Part shown: positions 46,301 to 58,343 of the stretch, in pieces | Layout: the number at the start of each line of letters is the position of its first letter | How positions within the stretch are numbered: the stretch's first letter is position 1 | Assembly (NCBI GenBank): GCA_000827205.1 | Contig: KN832561.1 | Span: 1,353,890-1,417,889 of the forward strand | Length of the DNA: 64,000 nucleotides | Direction: 5' to 3' | Origin: Plicaturopsis crispa FD-325 SS-3 | Taxonomy: Eukaryota; Basidiomycota; Agaricomycetes; Amylocorticiales; Amylocorticiaceae | Program-made: the position numbers and the translations under genes | The notes under the pieces: model-generated | Databases searched by the model: none | Told to the model about the DNA's origin: nothing | Seen by the model: the letters and a program-made list of their open reading frames with translations, nothing else

Positions 46301-49300
46301 CGTGGAACGAGATCGTCAGGCGGTTCGTCACGGGCGCCATGTCCTACGGGTCCATCTCCATGGAAGCGCATTCTACGCTTGCGGTCGCGATGAACCGGCT
46401 GGGTGGCAAGTCCAACACTGGTGAAGGAGGGGAGGACGCCGAGCGCTCGCAGGTCTTCAGCAACGGCGACACGATGCGGTCTGCGATCAAGCAGGTCGCC
46501 TCCGGGCGATTCGGAGTGACCTCGAACTACCTGGCGGACTCTGACGAGCTGCAAATTAAGATGGCGCAAGGTGCGAAGCCCGGAGAGGGAGGTGAACTTC
46601 CTGGGCACAAAGTCTCTGGCTCCATCGCTCGGACGCGTCATTCAACTGCAGGTGTCGGTCTCATCTCCCCTCCCCCTCACCACGATATCTACTCCATCGA
46701 GGATCTTAAACAGCTCGTGTACGACCTGAAGTGCTCCAACCCTCGCGCGCGTATCTCTGTCAAGCTCGTCTCCGAGGTCGGCGTCGGTATCGTCGCTAGC
46801 GGCGTAGCCAAGGCGAAAGCAGACCACATCCTCGTCTCGGGACATGACGGTGGTACCGGTGCCTCCAGATGGACTGGTATCAAGTACGCTGGTCTGCCAT
46901 GGGAGCTCGGTCTTGCGGAGACGCATCAGACGCTAGTCCTGAACGATCTACGTGGCCGCGTAACAGTGCAGACCGACGGTCAAATTCGTACTGGTCGTGA
47001 CATTGCCATTGCGTGTCTCCTTGGTGCTGAGGAGTGGGGTTTCGCGACCACGCCTTTGATCGCTATGGGTTGTATCATGATGAGGAAATGCCATCGTGCG
47101 TATATGCCGTTCCTTCTCCCGGTATCTCAATCGCTGACTTCTTTCCTTCGTTAGTGAACACCTGTCCTGTCGGCATCGCCACGCAGGACCCCCAGCTTCG
47201 CGCGAAGTTTGCAGGCCAGCCTGAGCAGGTTATCAACTTCTTCTACTATCTCGCGGAAGAGCTTCGGGGTATCATGGCGAAGCTCGGGTTCCGCACTATC
47301 AACGAGATGGTCGGCCGCGCTGATATGCTCAAGGTCGACGAGAAGCTACGGACGGTGAAGACCGCTCACCTGGACCTGTCGGCCGTGCTCAAGCCTGCGT
47401 GGCAAATGCGTCCCGGCGCTGCTACTTACCGCGTCCGCCAGCAAGACCACAAGCTCTATATTCGCCTCGACAACAAGTTCATCGATGAGTCCGAGCCCGC
47501 GCTCACCAAGGGCCTTCCCGTCCACATTGAGTGCGATGTCACGAACACCGATCGCGCACTGGGTACCACGTTATCCTATCGCATTTCGAAGCTGTATGGC
47601 GAGGAAGGACTTCCCAAGGACACTATTCATATCGCCATGAAAGGTTCTGCGGGCCAGTCGTGCGGTGCATTCCTCGCACCGGGTATCACCATCGAACTCG
47701 AGGGCGACGCGAACGATTATGTTGGAAAGGGTCTTTCCGGAGGCCGCCTCGTTGTCTACCCGCCGAAGCAATCGACGTTCAAGGCTGAGGAGAACATCAT
47801 CATTGGGAATGTGTGCCTTTACGGAGCGACCTCTGGAGAAGCTTTCATCCGTGGAATCGCCGCCGAGCGTTTTGCTGTCCGTAACTCTGGCGCAAGTGCT
47901 GTTGTCGAGGGCACTGGTGACCATGGATGCGAGTACATGACTGGCGGTCGTGTCGTCGTTCTGGGAACTACGGGCCGGAACTTTGCTGCCGGAATGAGCG
48001 GAGGAATTGCGTATGTTCTCGACACTGCGCACACCTTCGCATCGAAGGTCAACATGGAGATGGTCGAGCTCGGAAAAGTCACCGATCCGCGCGAGATCGC
48101 AGCTCTTCGCAGTCTCATTGAGGACCATCGCCACTACACTGGCTCCGATATTGCCGACCGCGTTCTCCACGACTTCCACCATCTTCTGCCCTTGTTCGTC
48201 CGTGTCATGCCCCTGGACTATAAGCGTGTGCTGGACGAGCAGACCGCGAAGCTCAAGGAGGAGAAGCTCCGCCAAAGCGTGATCGATCTCGTTCCATCTC
48301 GTACCGCCAGTCAGGTCGATCTTGCCTCCGAAGGACTCGAGGACATTCTCATGCCGAAGGAACCTCTTGCGAGTGCCATGACGCCGGTGAGAAGCCGCCA
48401 CGAGCCCTCTGTTGGCGATCTGGAAGACTCTACGGTGGACGACTCGACGACTAAGCAGCGCCTCCACAAGCTCGACAAGACCCGCGGTTTCATGAAGTAC
48501 AAGCGCTTGGGCGAGGCCTACCGTCCCCCTCGCAAGCGGGTCAAGGACTGGAAAGAAATCTCCACGCGTCTTACGGAGACCGAGCTAAAGTACCAGGCTG
48601 CACGGTGCATGGACTGTGGTGTTCCCTTTTGTCAGTCTGGTTCCGGCTGTCCGATCTCGAATGTCATCCCGAAGTGGAACGACTTGGTGTTCAAGGGCCA
48701 GTGGCAGGACGCCCTGAACCGGCTACTGCTCACGAATAACTTCCCTGAGTTTACCGGTCGGGTATGCCCTGCTCCTTGTGAGGGCGCGTGTGTCCTGGGG
48801 ATCAACGAGCAGCCAGTCGGCATCAAGAGCATCGAATGCGCTATCATCGATAAGGTTCGTTCACGCCATCTTAGAGCTCACCTTCGATATTAACACGTTC
48901 ATTTGCAGGGCTTCGAGATGGGCTGGATGGCCCCCAATCCGCCTCGCTTCCGCACTGGAAAGAATGTTGCTATCATTGGATCTGGACCGGCGGGATTAGC
49001 TTGTGCAGACCAGCTCAACAAAGCGGGTCACTCTGTCACTGTCTATGACCGCAACGACCGCATGGGTGGTCTCCTCATGTACGGTATCCCGAAGTAAGTG
49101 CACATAATTTCTGTTCCTGCTGATCATATTCTGATCACCCTTCGCGTAGCATGAAGCTTGACAAGGCAATCGTGCAGAGGCGTTTGGATCTTATGGCAGC
49201 CGAGGGTGTGGTAAGCTCGCCATTCGTTCTTCTATATCGACACACTCTCACATCTACAATAGACATTTGTCCCCAATGCGAACGTCGGCGTGAACGTTGA

Positions 49301-50508
49301 CGCCGAACAACTCCGTGCGGAGAACGATGCCGTCGTGGTCTGCACTGGCGCGACATGGCCCCGTGACCTGAAGATCCCGAACCGTGACGCGGATGGTATC
49401 CACTTCGCCATGGAGTTCCTCCAGGTATGTCTCCTCATGCTTATACGATATATAGCGGTCTGACGTTCCTTGTAGCTCAACACGAAGAGCTTGTTGGACT
49501 CCGAGTTGCAGAACGGCGGGTACATCAACGCCAAGGGCAAGGATGTTATCGTCATCGGTGGTGGAGACACAGGCAACGATTGCATTGGAACCTCTATGCG
49601 CCACGGAGCCAAGTCTGTTACAAACTTCGAGCTCCTGCCCAAACCTCCTGCTTCCCGAGGCCGCGACAACCCATGGCCGCAATGGCCCAGGTAAGCATTC
49701 AAATGATTCCCCATAGTAATTTTCAGTTCTCATTTCGCTTTTCAGGATCTTCCGCACTGACTATGGCCATACCGAAGTCGCCGCACACTTCGGCAACGGT
49801 CAGTCATAATTCTTATGATGCGTCGCAGCACATTCTGATTCCCTCCCACAGATCCCAGAGAGTACAGCATCTCTACCAGTGACTTCGTTGTCGATGACGA
49901 AGGCAAGCTCTGTGGCCTCAACACGGCTCGTGTGGAGTGGACCAAGGACAGCGGCGGCAGATGGAAGATGGAAGAAGTCCCCGGCTCTCAGAAATTCTTC
50001 CCCGCGCAGCTCGTGTTCCTAGCGCTCGGATTCCTTGGCCCCCAGCACGAGGTCATCAAAGCTCTCGGAATCAAGCAGGATGCTCGCTCGAACATCCAGA
50101 CACCGAACAAGGTTCGCTTCATAGTTATCTTCATTCGCAAACGGCATACTGAATGTCTGTGTCTTATAGAAATACTCGACGAACGTCGAAGGTGTCTTCG
50201 CTGCGGGTGACTGCCGTCGTGGACAGTCTCTCATTGTATGGGGCATCAAGTGCGTATATCGTCTCGTTCAGAGTCGTTTTCTAGCTAACGTCATTGCAAC
50301 TACAGCGAGGGCCGTGGCGCAGCCGCAGAAGTTGACGCATGGCTCATCGGTTCCACCAGATTGCCCAGCGCCGGTGGCATCAAGACGAGGGTAAGTGAAA
50401 CCTTATACAATGCTCCACGAATGTTTCTCAATATTACATCTTCAGACATTCGTCCCTCCTCCGACCACCCTGCACGAGCCGTCGCGCGACGTTGAAGTCG
50501 CGGCCTGA
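43305..50508 (+). CDS. GLT1: Glutamate synthase (NADH-type GOGAT)
   Basis: Fused glutamate synthase converting glutamine plus 2-oxoglutarate to two glutamates, the second step of ammonium assimilation. After a propeptide of about 62 residues comes the class II amidotransferase domain with its catalytic Cys in KDSCGVGF, then [10 protein letters not shown]. The central domain runs through SFDNVLELL-like and [16 protein letters not shown] segments. The FMN domain has [38 protein letters not shown] and the 3Fe-4S cysteines in [10 protein letters not shown] and NTCPVGIAT. The GXGXG repeat region contains [12 protein letters not shown] and GMSGGIAYV. The C-terminal small-subunit part carries two 4Fe-4S motifs ([23 protein letters not shown]), a FAD site ([13 protein letters not shown]) and a NADH site ([13 protein letters not shown]). 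About a dozen introns, mostly near the ends. Stop TGA at 50506-50508. Confidence 0.97.
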
Positions 50509-51241
50509 GGACATCTCGGTAGCCTGCTATCCTTCAACGGACGCTCTCTTTCTCGCGGACCGTGCTGAAAACAGCTGTAGCTGTAACGTTGCTGTATCTA
50601 TGACGGGGGCTGCGTGCTGTAGCATCTACATGGTTACGTTCCGGTTCACACTATCTCTACTTATGTTATCACCATCTTTTCTACTTACCATCTCATGTCT
50701 TTTTTGTATTCACACCGTACACACAGGCTGCTCGATCTATCTGCAAGTTCAACACTCCTGTATTCCATATATCTCACAATGCTATTTGGATTTCCTTCTC
50801 TCGTCGATGTTTTGCAGACCTCGATGTTGAATTTCCAACGTTGCGAGAGTATCTCCTCTGCTCAGTGAACAGTCATGGCTCTACAATGCTCTAATTTGTC
50901 GTAACATGCATGCAGGCCGTAAAACGATACAACGGTTACAATGTAAGCCTGATCGTGAAAGAATGCCTGTAACGGCCCGTAGAAATAAAGTTAAAGCAGG
51001 ATGAAGAGATATTAAGGATGAGTTAAGAGTAGTAAGTAGACTTAGGTCCCAAGGGGGCAAGTACGGCGAAAATACATGGAGATAGGATGATGGAGGAAGC
51101 AATAAATGCGAAGAGCGAGGATGGGTCGTGGATTCATGAAGGCAAATGAGGTCGTGAATTCGGTCATATCTAGTACTTCAAAGTAGGGTGTCGATCACTT
51201 TGCGGTCGTATGGTGGCATGCAAGGAGATGTACCTCAAGGA
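50509..51241. other. Convergent 3' region of GLT1 and the four-TM gene
   Basis: T-rich sequence just after the GLT1 stop, consistent with polyadenylation signals. No gene seen. Confidence 0.5.
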
Positions 51242-51796
51242 TTAGACCTTCTCGCCAGACGGCGTCTGCTCATGCCAGTGGCCCTCGTCCGCAACCTCCA
51301 ATCCGAGGGACCGGTAGCAACCGTACCAGTAGAACGCGATTGCAAGCACCTCCGCCCCCGCAAGCGCGATCGACGCGATCTGCGTGCCCAGTGCCGACGC
51401 GAGGATGAAGTAGTCCCCGCTCACAACTGGCGTGTTCACGGCCACGGCTATCCATATCGCGACGCCGATCGCCGCGCACCACAGCAGCTCGAGGAACCCG
51501 AGGAAGTAGAAGTTCTCCTGCGCCTTGTAGTGCGCCAAGTACATGCTCTTCGGGTACGTGTTCGACGCGATGTGGTGCGTGTAGTCGTGCCGTGCGAGGT
51601 GCAGGAGTATGGAGTGGTATAGCACGGTGAGGAACGCGGAGAGCGGGAGGAGCCAGTAGGACAGCGTCCCGAGGTCGAGGATGGAGAAAATGAAGACGAG
51701 CACGGACAGGATTATAGATAGGATGCTGCGTCGGAACACGGGCGCGGGGAGGTATGCGCCCATGGCCATGGATTTTGCGGACACTGTGGCGGTCAT
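51242..51796 (-). CDS. Four-TM membrane protein, unknown function
   Basis: Intronless 184-codon gene, unusual in this intron-dense window. The protein has four hydrophobic segments: ILSIILSVLVFIFSILDLG, YWLLPLSAFLTVLYHSILLHL, FLELLWCAAIGVAIWIAVAV and SIALAGAEVLAIAFYWYGCY. Short polar ends and a His-rich loop (HLARHDYTHH) lie between helices 2 and 3. The four-helix layout is MARVEL-like, but that is only a topological guess. The start MTATVSAKSMAMG at 51796 has no competitor upstream. The reading frame is strongly G+C-rich at third positions, which generates long shadow frames. Confidence 0.75.
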   Translation of the reverse strand: MTATVSAKSMAMGAYLPAPVFRRSILSIILSVLVFIFSILDLGTLSYWLLPLSAFLTVLYHSILLHLARHDYTHHIASNTYPKSMYLAHYKAQENFYFLGFLELLWCAAIGVAIWIAVAVNTPVVSGDYFILASALGTQIASIALAGAEVLAIAFYWYGCYRSLGLEVADEGHWHEQTPSGEKV

Positions 51797-52721
51797 TATT
51801 ATTGCAGATCAAGGCGCGATTTAATTAGGGCGTAAGGGGGGTGGTGTGGTGGGCCGTGGCTCGAGGGCATTGACCCAGTTGGCCTCGCCATAATAAATGA
51901 ATCGGCACACCGAGACTGACCGCAAAATCGTGAAAATTTGGGAGGATCATGTGAATATGGCCACCTACATCACTCAGTCTTTCATTGGGTCGCGAGCGGT
52001 CCCGGATGTTCTTGAGCCTTCCTCTGGATTGATAGCCCATGATTTTCGACGCAGAGTCCAGGCTGAGTGCTGTCCCGATGACCTCCTCAGAGTTCACATA
52101 GCGCGTCTGAATCCCTTGGAATTGCCAGGGTGAGGGTTTGCAACTGGAGCACTGTGATTAGAAGCGAGTCCGATGCGATGAAACACCGTTACAATTAGCG
52201 TGTATAGAACGCACCTTCTGTGCAAGCATCAAGAGCACAAAGGGCTAGACATGCTAGAGATTCAAGCATTACTTGAACGGAACCCAGACGGAACCTTAGC
52301 GGTTTGAACATATGCATCATTTGGCGGCGCGGCCATGTGGCAAGATGACACGAGGATATTGTGGCGTCGGTCCTCGGACAGCGTCGGACATGCGTACGGT
52401 GGTAAGTACGATTGTTACTCTGGTAGATTGCTAGTGGAAAGGGGAAGATGTACAGTCGGACAAGTTGGTTACCATACTACGAATTGGAATAACATGCAAC
52501 TACGAATGTGCGCCAAAGTTAGATTTAACGAGCTGTCGTCTGAACAAAATAAGCGGTATATATCGTATGCACTGGAAACAGATGAGAATCATACAGTAGA
52601 TTAGGTAGCCATTATATTCGTGTCGCGGTCATAATGCATCGCCCTCCACAACCGCAAGCCAAACCAATTTGCGAGGTATGGGCCCGGGAAACACCAGCAC
52701 TTCCCGTGCCGGACGACAGAC
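51797..52721. other. Spacer between the four-TM gene and the first RNase III-like gene
   Basis: The four-TM promoter should lie at the left and the RNase III-like 3' end at the right. A 90-codon minus-strand frame at 51825-52097 has no recognisable feature. Nothing else seen. Confidence 0.45.
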
Positions 52722-54109
52722 TCAGTCGTAGTCGTAGCGGTGTCGAGATGCCGACGGCGTGCGGTCGTCATACGATTGGTACGTGCTCGTGGACGCACTA
52801 GGATATGCATACTCGCCGTAGCGATCCGCATCCTCATAGTCGTCATATCTCGGCGGACGATAAGGCGCCACATCCCGCGTCGGAGTGACGGGGCGGTAAG
52901 ATGGATGCGTGCGCCTATAATATTCGTTGTTTCTGGCAACCCAGGCGTCGCGCTCCGGGTCACCCGGTCCTGGGATACGACCGCTACCACCAGCAGCTAT
53001 GCCGCTGGCATACAGTTTGCCACCCCACGACGGCCTGTACTCGGGGCGGTAGTCGCGGTCGTAGGAATGGCGATCCGCGTATGGTTCGGGGGAGGGATAG
53101 CGCGAGCGACGGTAGTCATTGGATTCTGACAGGGAGTCCTCGTCGTCTACATAAGAGTCCCCGGACTGGGAGCCTTCGTACGAGCCACGGCGGTCGTACG
53201 ACCTGCGAGAATGCGGGGTCTTCGATATGTCGTAGTACTCGGAGTCGTCTTGGGAATCAGAGTCTGGCGAGGTGCTGGAGTAGTCGTATTCATCGTCATC
53301 GTCATAATCATCCTGCTCGGGATCGTAGGGGACGATCCGCATGCCGCCCACTCGTACAACACTCGCAACGCCCTGCGACTGTCCGTATGTGCGATCGTCG
53401 TTGCGGGTTCGCGACTCTTCTCGTGCATTGCGCGGTCCACGGCGCCTCCCGCCTCTGCGTTTGCCGCGCCTTTTATTGTTAGATCGAGTAGGCTCGCCAG
53501 TCGGCTGGTTCCTAAAGAGACATTGTTCAGTAAATGCGTCATAGGACATCTGTCATCCCGGCAACACTTACAGCTGATCCCAAGCAGCGACCATGGCTTC
53601 TATAGCGGTGCCAAATAACCCCCAAAGCACATACCGGGTCTCTTTCTCTCCGTAAAGCTCGTAATGCAGCCCAATAATCGTCTCGAAGTAATCCGCTAGG
53701 CACTTGCGGTCTGAAGGACGGGGACCGTAGTTCTGGGCGATCCCTGCCATGCCTGTTGCTTTCATGACGACTGTGAAGAGTTCATTTGATTGGAGTGGCT
53801 GTAGTATCGCCTGTATGCAATTTCAGCCACAAGTCTTCTACGAGCGCGCTGGCTAATAATGCTCACCGTCAAAAATTGGACGGATCCGCCGTAGCGTTCT
53901 AGGAGTTCTGCACCGAGACACGATGAGACGTATTTATCTCCCATCCATTCCATCTGGTCCATTTCCTGGTCGCTCAAGCCGTAGAGCTCGGCTTCGAAAT
54001 TCTCTGGCATCCACTCGAACAGAAAGCGGTGGTCCCTGTGTCGTTTGATTGTTCGCAGCGCCACATGCAGCATTCGCTGATACATCGTGGGCGGTCCTTG
54101 CAGTGCCAT
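52722..54109 (-). CDS. Single-domain RNase III-like protein, paralog 1
   Basis: Predicted RNase III fold protein of 423 residues in three exons (243, 239 and 790 bases, sum divisible by three). The signature helix reads MEWMGDKYVSS (family LEFLGDxxL) and the second motif LADYFETIIGLHYELYG (family xADxFEALIGAxY). The four metal-binding acids are E54, D58, D121 and E124. The E-D, D-D and D-E spacings (4, 63, 3) equal those of the bacterial enzyme. No dsRNA-binding domain is visible. The C-terminal tail begins with a very basic patch (NNKRRGKRRGGRRRGPRNAR) and continues as acidic and Ser/Tyr/Arg/Asp-rich disordered sequence. A paralog lies at 61465-63076. Substrate and role are unknown. Divergent from ECO1. 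Confidence 0.82.
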
Positions 54110-54292
54110 AGTAGCAAGTGGTAAAACAGAAAAAGTGTCTGTAAAATGTTAGAATTTGACAGTGGACACGACCAAGACACGACGCCGCAGGCGCGATCAC
54201 ATGAAGAACCAAGCAAGCGCACACGACGCGCCTCATTGTGTTTGCGTGATTTTGTTGATTTCATTATTTCCGTCTTTCTTTCCGCTACCACC
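54110..54292. promoter_or_regulatory. Divergent promoter of RNase III-like 1 and ECO1
   Basis: 183 bases separate the two start codons. No TATA box stands out. Confidence 0.35.
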
Positions 54293-55353
54293 ATGTCGAC
54301 TACCAAAGTCAAGCGTACATACGGCTCGCGCACGCCTCGCCCGGCATTTCCACCGTCGTCGCCACCATCCGCACTGTCCTCGTCGCCCCCGCGTCCAGCG
54401 CTCAAGCGGTCGCTCTCGGACGCGTTCGCTGCGGCGGGCGCATCGCCGGCGAAGAAACAACGGTCTCTGGCACTCAGCACTAAACCAAACAAGGCGACCA
54501 GAACGTCCAAGTCGAAAGCAAAGGCGCCCGCTCCGAAAAAATCGTTTACACAGCTCCATTTCAGCCTCGACACTACTGTACTTGTCTCATGCCCGCTCTG
54601 CGACCTGTCATACACGAAAGGTGCGCCCGCCGACGAGTCGCTGCACCGCTCGCACTGCGCTCGCGTTCAGCGTGGAATGGAGTGGGGCCGTGAAGAGGAG
54701 AAGGAGCGCGTTAAATCAGGCTTGGAGGTCGTTGAGACCGGCGTGAAGTTGGCTGATGGAAAGAGAGGGAGGATAGTCAGCTTTCGCGCAGACGCTGGTG
54801 GCAGGCTTGGAACCAAGGTCTTTATACTTCTTTCTCTGCTTTTATTCTCGAAATTGACTTGCGCATATAGCTGAAGACCCTCTTGGAGACCATCAACCTC
54901 TCCCTGTCGGCGCCTGCTCTCACCCCCGCAATCCTGCAAGCGTCCAAAGTCTACCTATTCCTGCTACCCCACCCATCGCTCGGCTCTGCAGGACGCGAGA
55001 AGATCGTTGGCTGCGTCATCGCACAGCGAATCTCCACCGCTATGGCCATCGCCTCACCGACAACTACTCCCCCCGAGCAACCCACCACACCGCTCTTCTC
55101 TGCGTCGTCTTCTCTCTCCTTGCACCCCACGCCGCTGCCGACGCCTCTCGGCATTCCGCGGCTGTTCACGCCCACGGCGCACCGTCGCCTCGGTATCGCG
55201 AAACACCTTCTTACCGCGGCGGCGCGTACGGCTATTCACGGGTGTGCGCTCGACCCCACGAAGGGCGAGGTTGCGTTCACGCAGCCGACGGAGGGCGGCC
55301 GGGCGGTCATGGAGAGCTGGGGCCATGGCGGTGTCAGAGTCTATGAGGAATAG
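54293..55353 (+). CDS. ECO1: Cohesin acetyltransferase Eco1/Ctf7
   Basis: Acetylates the cohesin subunit Smc3 during S phase to establish sister-chromatid cohesion; nuclear. The start MSTTKVKRTYGSRTPRP leads into a Ser/Pro/Lys-rich tail. A C2H2-type zinc finger follows (CPLCDLSYTKG...LHRSHC), preceded by FTQLHFSLD as in the family. The acetyltransferase part includes KIVGCVIAQRI-type and TAHRRLGIAKHLLTAAA (acetyl-CoA loop) segments and ends AFTQPTEGGRAVMESWG. One intron (54818-54870) leaves 1008 coding bases (335 residues). The ATG at 54293 is preceded by ACCACC, a good start context. Confidence 0.93.
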
Positions 55354-55495
55354 ATCTCATCGGTCATCGTCAAGTGAGGCTTAGGTTGGGCTTAGAAGAC
55401 TGGTTATACGTTTGCAAGTCTGCTCGATTATATTCTACAGTTCCCCGTTCTCGTCAATGTATTTCCAGCGTATTTATACCCATCATTATTGGAAT

Positions 55496-57229
55496 CTATG
55501 TTAAACTCGTGCTTCGTCTCCGTACCTCGAGTGCTATATCGCTCTCTGCTGGCTCCGCCGCCCTCGATGTCGAAATCGCAGCCTCGTCATCTCCACGAGG
55601 GTCTGCAACATGGTCATGGTCTGATGTCGCCCCCGATAGTTCTACCTCAGACCACAATAACCTCGATGTGAACACCATACCCGTCCGCGGGTCGGACGGG
55701 CCAGAGGTCATGATGCCCACCGTCCCTACGCTGTGTAGATTGAGCATAAGGCGCGACATGAGCGTTACGGAGAGGTTGCTGGCGAATGTCGATAGGAAGC
55801 CTTTTAGGATGGCCTGTTGTCGTGAGGGTGGGTGTCAGCTAGGAGGGCGAGAATGGCAGGGCGTGGCTTACCGATGAGAGCTATCGTCGTGTAGAGCTGG
55901 TAAGTTTTTGACCCGTCTCATGTGAGAGAGCAACATACGTAGAACGTTAAGATATTTGCAAGGTTTGCGAACGCCATGCCACTGCAGGTGATTGCATGTC
56001 TGTCAGACCAGTAAGCCTGTGTGGTCTACCCACGGCGTCACGTACCAGAAATACATGGCACCTGTATGCATCCCGTCGACACCGTGAATAATCGATAGCG
56101 GGCACGCTGGAGCAGCACATACCATCACGAAGTAGCAGCGACAGCAATGGGAGCTTGTCCCCCGTAAGCATGAGCCCTTCATGCCGGTGCTGTCCTTTAT
56201 ATGTCGCGGAGAGCGTCAGGAAGAAAATCATGGTGTCGAAAGCGAAGAGGGCCTCCCATGGCACTGCCAAATCTAAGACCACACATGAGAGCGAACCTGG
56301 CACCACTGCCGTGCGCACTCACGAATACCGCTGCACACAGAACCGCTGCGAGTCAGTGGTTTCATACGGGTTTTAAAGTGTGGGATACGCACGTCATGGG
56401 CGTGTTGCCGATGTGGCATCCTGAGTATATGTTCGGTGTCGCAGAGCTCTTCTGTCCTGTCAAAGACCACTGTATATGTAGTACATATATGCATTAGATG
56501 CAGCCTTCGTAAAAGGAGCACACAATGATGCATACACCAGTGAGTCCAATAAACGCGAAAGCCACGCCGAGTATGGAGTAGAGAATGCGGCGACTGCGCT
56601 GGTACAGGGCATATGTTCGCAGCATCAGGAGGTCTGCACTACTTTATTAGCTTGAGGCATGAGCTAAATAACAGTTAAACTCACAAGACACGATAACTTC
56701 GCTGATGATGAGAAGAATTTGACGAGCAAAGTTGTATGTATGACATCTAATGCATATAGGTCAATGGAATTAAATGCTGGGAGCCTTGTGGCCTACCTCT
56801 AGAAGTACGTCAGTACATCCATTCCCGTAGGTCTAATGCCGATTTATTTCTCACCTCGTCCGGGATGTCAATAAAACTCATCACCGTTATTGTGAGATTG
56901 GCCCAGAAGCCAAACCATCGGTTGAACAGAAAAGCAATTGAGGAGGTTGACCGAGGCCGCGCCCATATGTACATTATTTCATCGGGTGTCGTGAGTAGTT
57001 GATCGTAGTAGAACAGGGCTGCATGCGTAGACACTTAGCAGGGGTGGGAGTATCGCGAGTGATGAAGTCTGTTCACCGATAGCAAGGAAGTGGAAGTAGT
57101 TGTGCGTTATTCTAAGTAGAAGTAGGAGTATGGAAACAACGTCAGCGTGGTATTGAAGCCAAAGGGCAAAACAACTTACATGTCCCGCGTAGCAGACACT
57201 ATATCCTCGTTCGGGGAGTCGTCGCTCAT
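55496..57229 (-). CDS. DUF6533-like 7-TM protein, second copy
   Basis: Same family as the gene at 20329-22197. The start MSDDSPNEDIVSATRD at 57229 joins through a GTAAGT intron to ITHNYFHFLAI, then AALFYYDQLLTTPDEIMYIW, STSSIAFLFNRWFGFWANL, a middle exon with LLMLRTYALYQRSRRILYS, PWEALFAFDTMIFFLTLSA, KLPLLSLLLRDG, and the terminal SVTLMSRLMLNLHSVG. It ends VRRRSTSLT with TAG at 55496-55498. The tail lacks the STRKEE repeat of the first copy. Seven helices are plausible. The family is basidiomycete-specific as far as I know, and its function is unknown. About seven introns. Confidence 0.72.
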
Positions 57230-58343
57230 CCTTACGGGGGGTGTCAAAGGTTAAACGGTACGCACGACACGACCTGTCAAGGACGTATAAGTATGGTCGA
57301 AGCGCCTCGGCGACACACACGGCGCGTCTCATGCCCCGTACCAAGAACAGCATGCCAGGGGCCAGGGCGACGTTAGGTATTAGACGTTTGAACGAAACTC
57401 TCACCGCTTGACATATCATGAACCTAATCATCGCGAGGGGAATCGATACCGACAACCGCTGCTGTACGAGATGATGCGGTGGGACTTTAAGCGCCCACGG
57501 CGGCTGTAGCGGCCTCTACGCTGCGTAGATGATGTACCGTGGTTTTGTATCGCGTCTTGCTCGTCAGGGCTACGCGTTACGCCATGATATGCACTTGATG
57601 TAGTTTTGACAGATAGGAGGAGCATTTACGATGCCCTGAGTTGAAAGCGGATGCTGCAAAGACGAGTACATTGTCTCCAGTGATTTCGGAGGCTTCGACT
57701 AGCCTTGCAAGCAGTGAAGATGCTGTGAACGGACTGGGTCGCGGACAGCTATCAATGATACTTGTCAAGTGGGGAGACGGGACGAACATCTTTAGATGCT
57801 ATGAGACCTCCGAGAAGCCAGGCGTTGCTCGCGCTCCGGAGTCCGGACGGAGTATTGAGGCTGTCCACGTATGGGGCGTCCAATGAGCTGTTGAAGGAAC
57901 AGCCGTGGTTAAAGCAGCTGAAGGGAGGAGTGAAATCATGAAAAAAACTGTGTGCGATGCAAGTACGATTGGTCTCTTAAGTATTTCGAGTGGAGCGTAG
58001 GACGCTCCAGACAGTATACGTAGGGAGAAAATCTGACATGCGGACGTTCTGGGCATTCACTGCCGCTTGAGTGCTTGATTGCCTGCGCGTGTACCAGTCA
58101 ACGCTATACCCGCAGGACTCTAGTAATGCAGATGATGGCACTCACCCTGCTCGAGCGCACCCTGAAAACAACGGCTCAGCGAGAAATCGTTGCAGAAAAT
58201 GCAAGGCTTAAGGGTATGCATCCAGATGGGAAACACGGCACACGGCATTCCAAAGGCGGCGAATTCATTCAAAGGAATCCATATTAGAGGCACGGTTGCC
58301 TGAGATGTGAGCAGGGGTTTGCCAAATATTGCAAGGAAATAAG
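57230..58343. other. Spacer without a supported gene
   Basis: Frames at 57577-57789, 57799-58056 (both minus) and 57641-57886 (plus) overlap. The minus-strand stretch at 58200-58340 (LFVTYFLAIFGKPLLTSQ) could be a helix from a decayed membrane-protein gene. I cannot build a gene from them. Confidence 0.35.

Noticed and set aside
45123-46641. Minus-strand frames of 195 and 208 codons
   Set aside because: Antisense shadows of the GLT1 exons, without features of their own.
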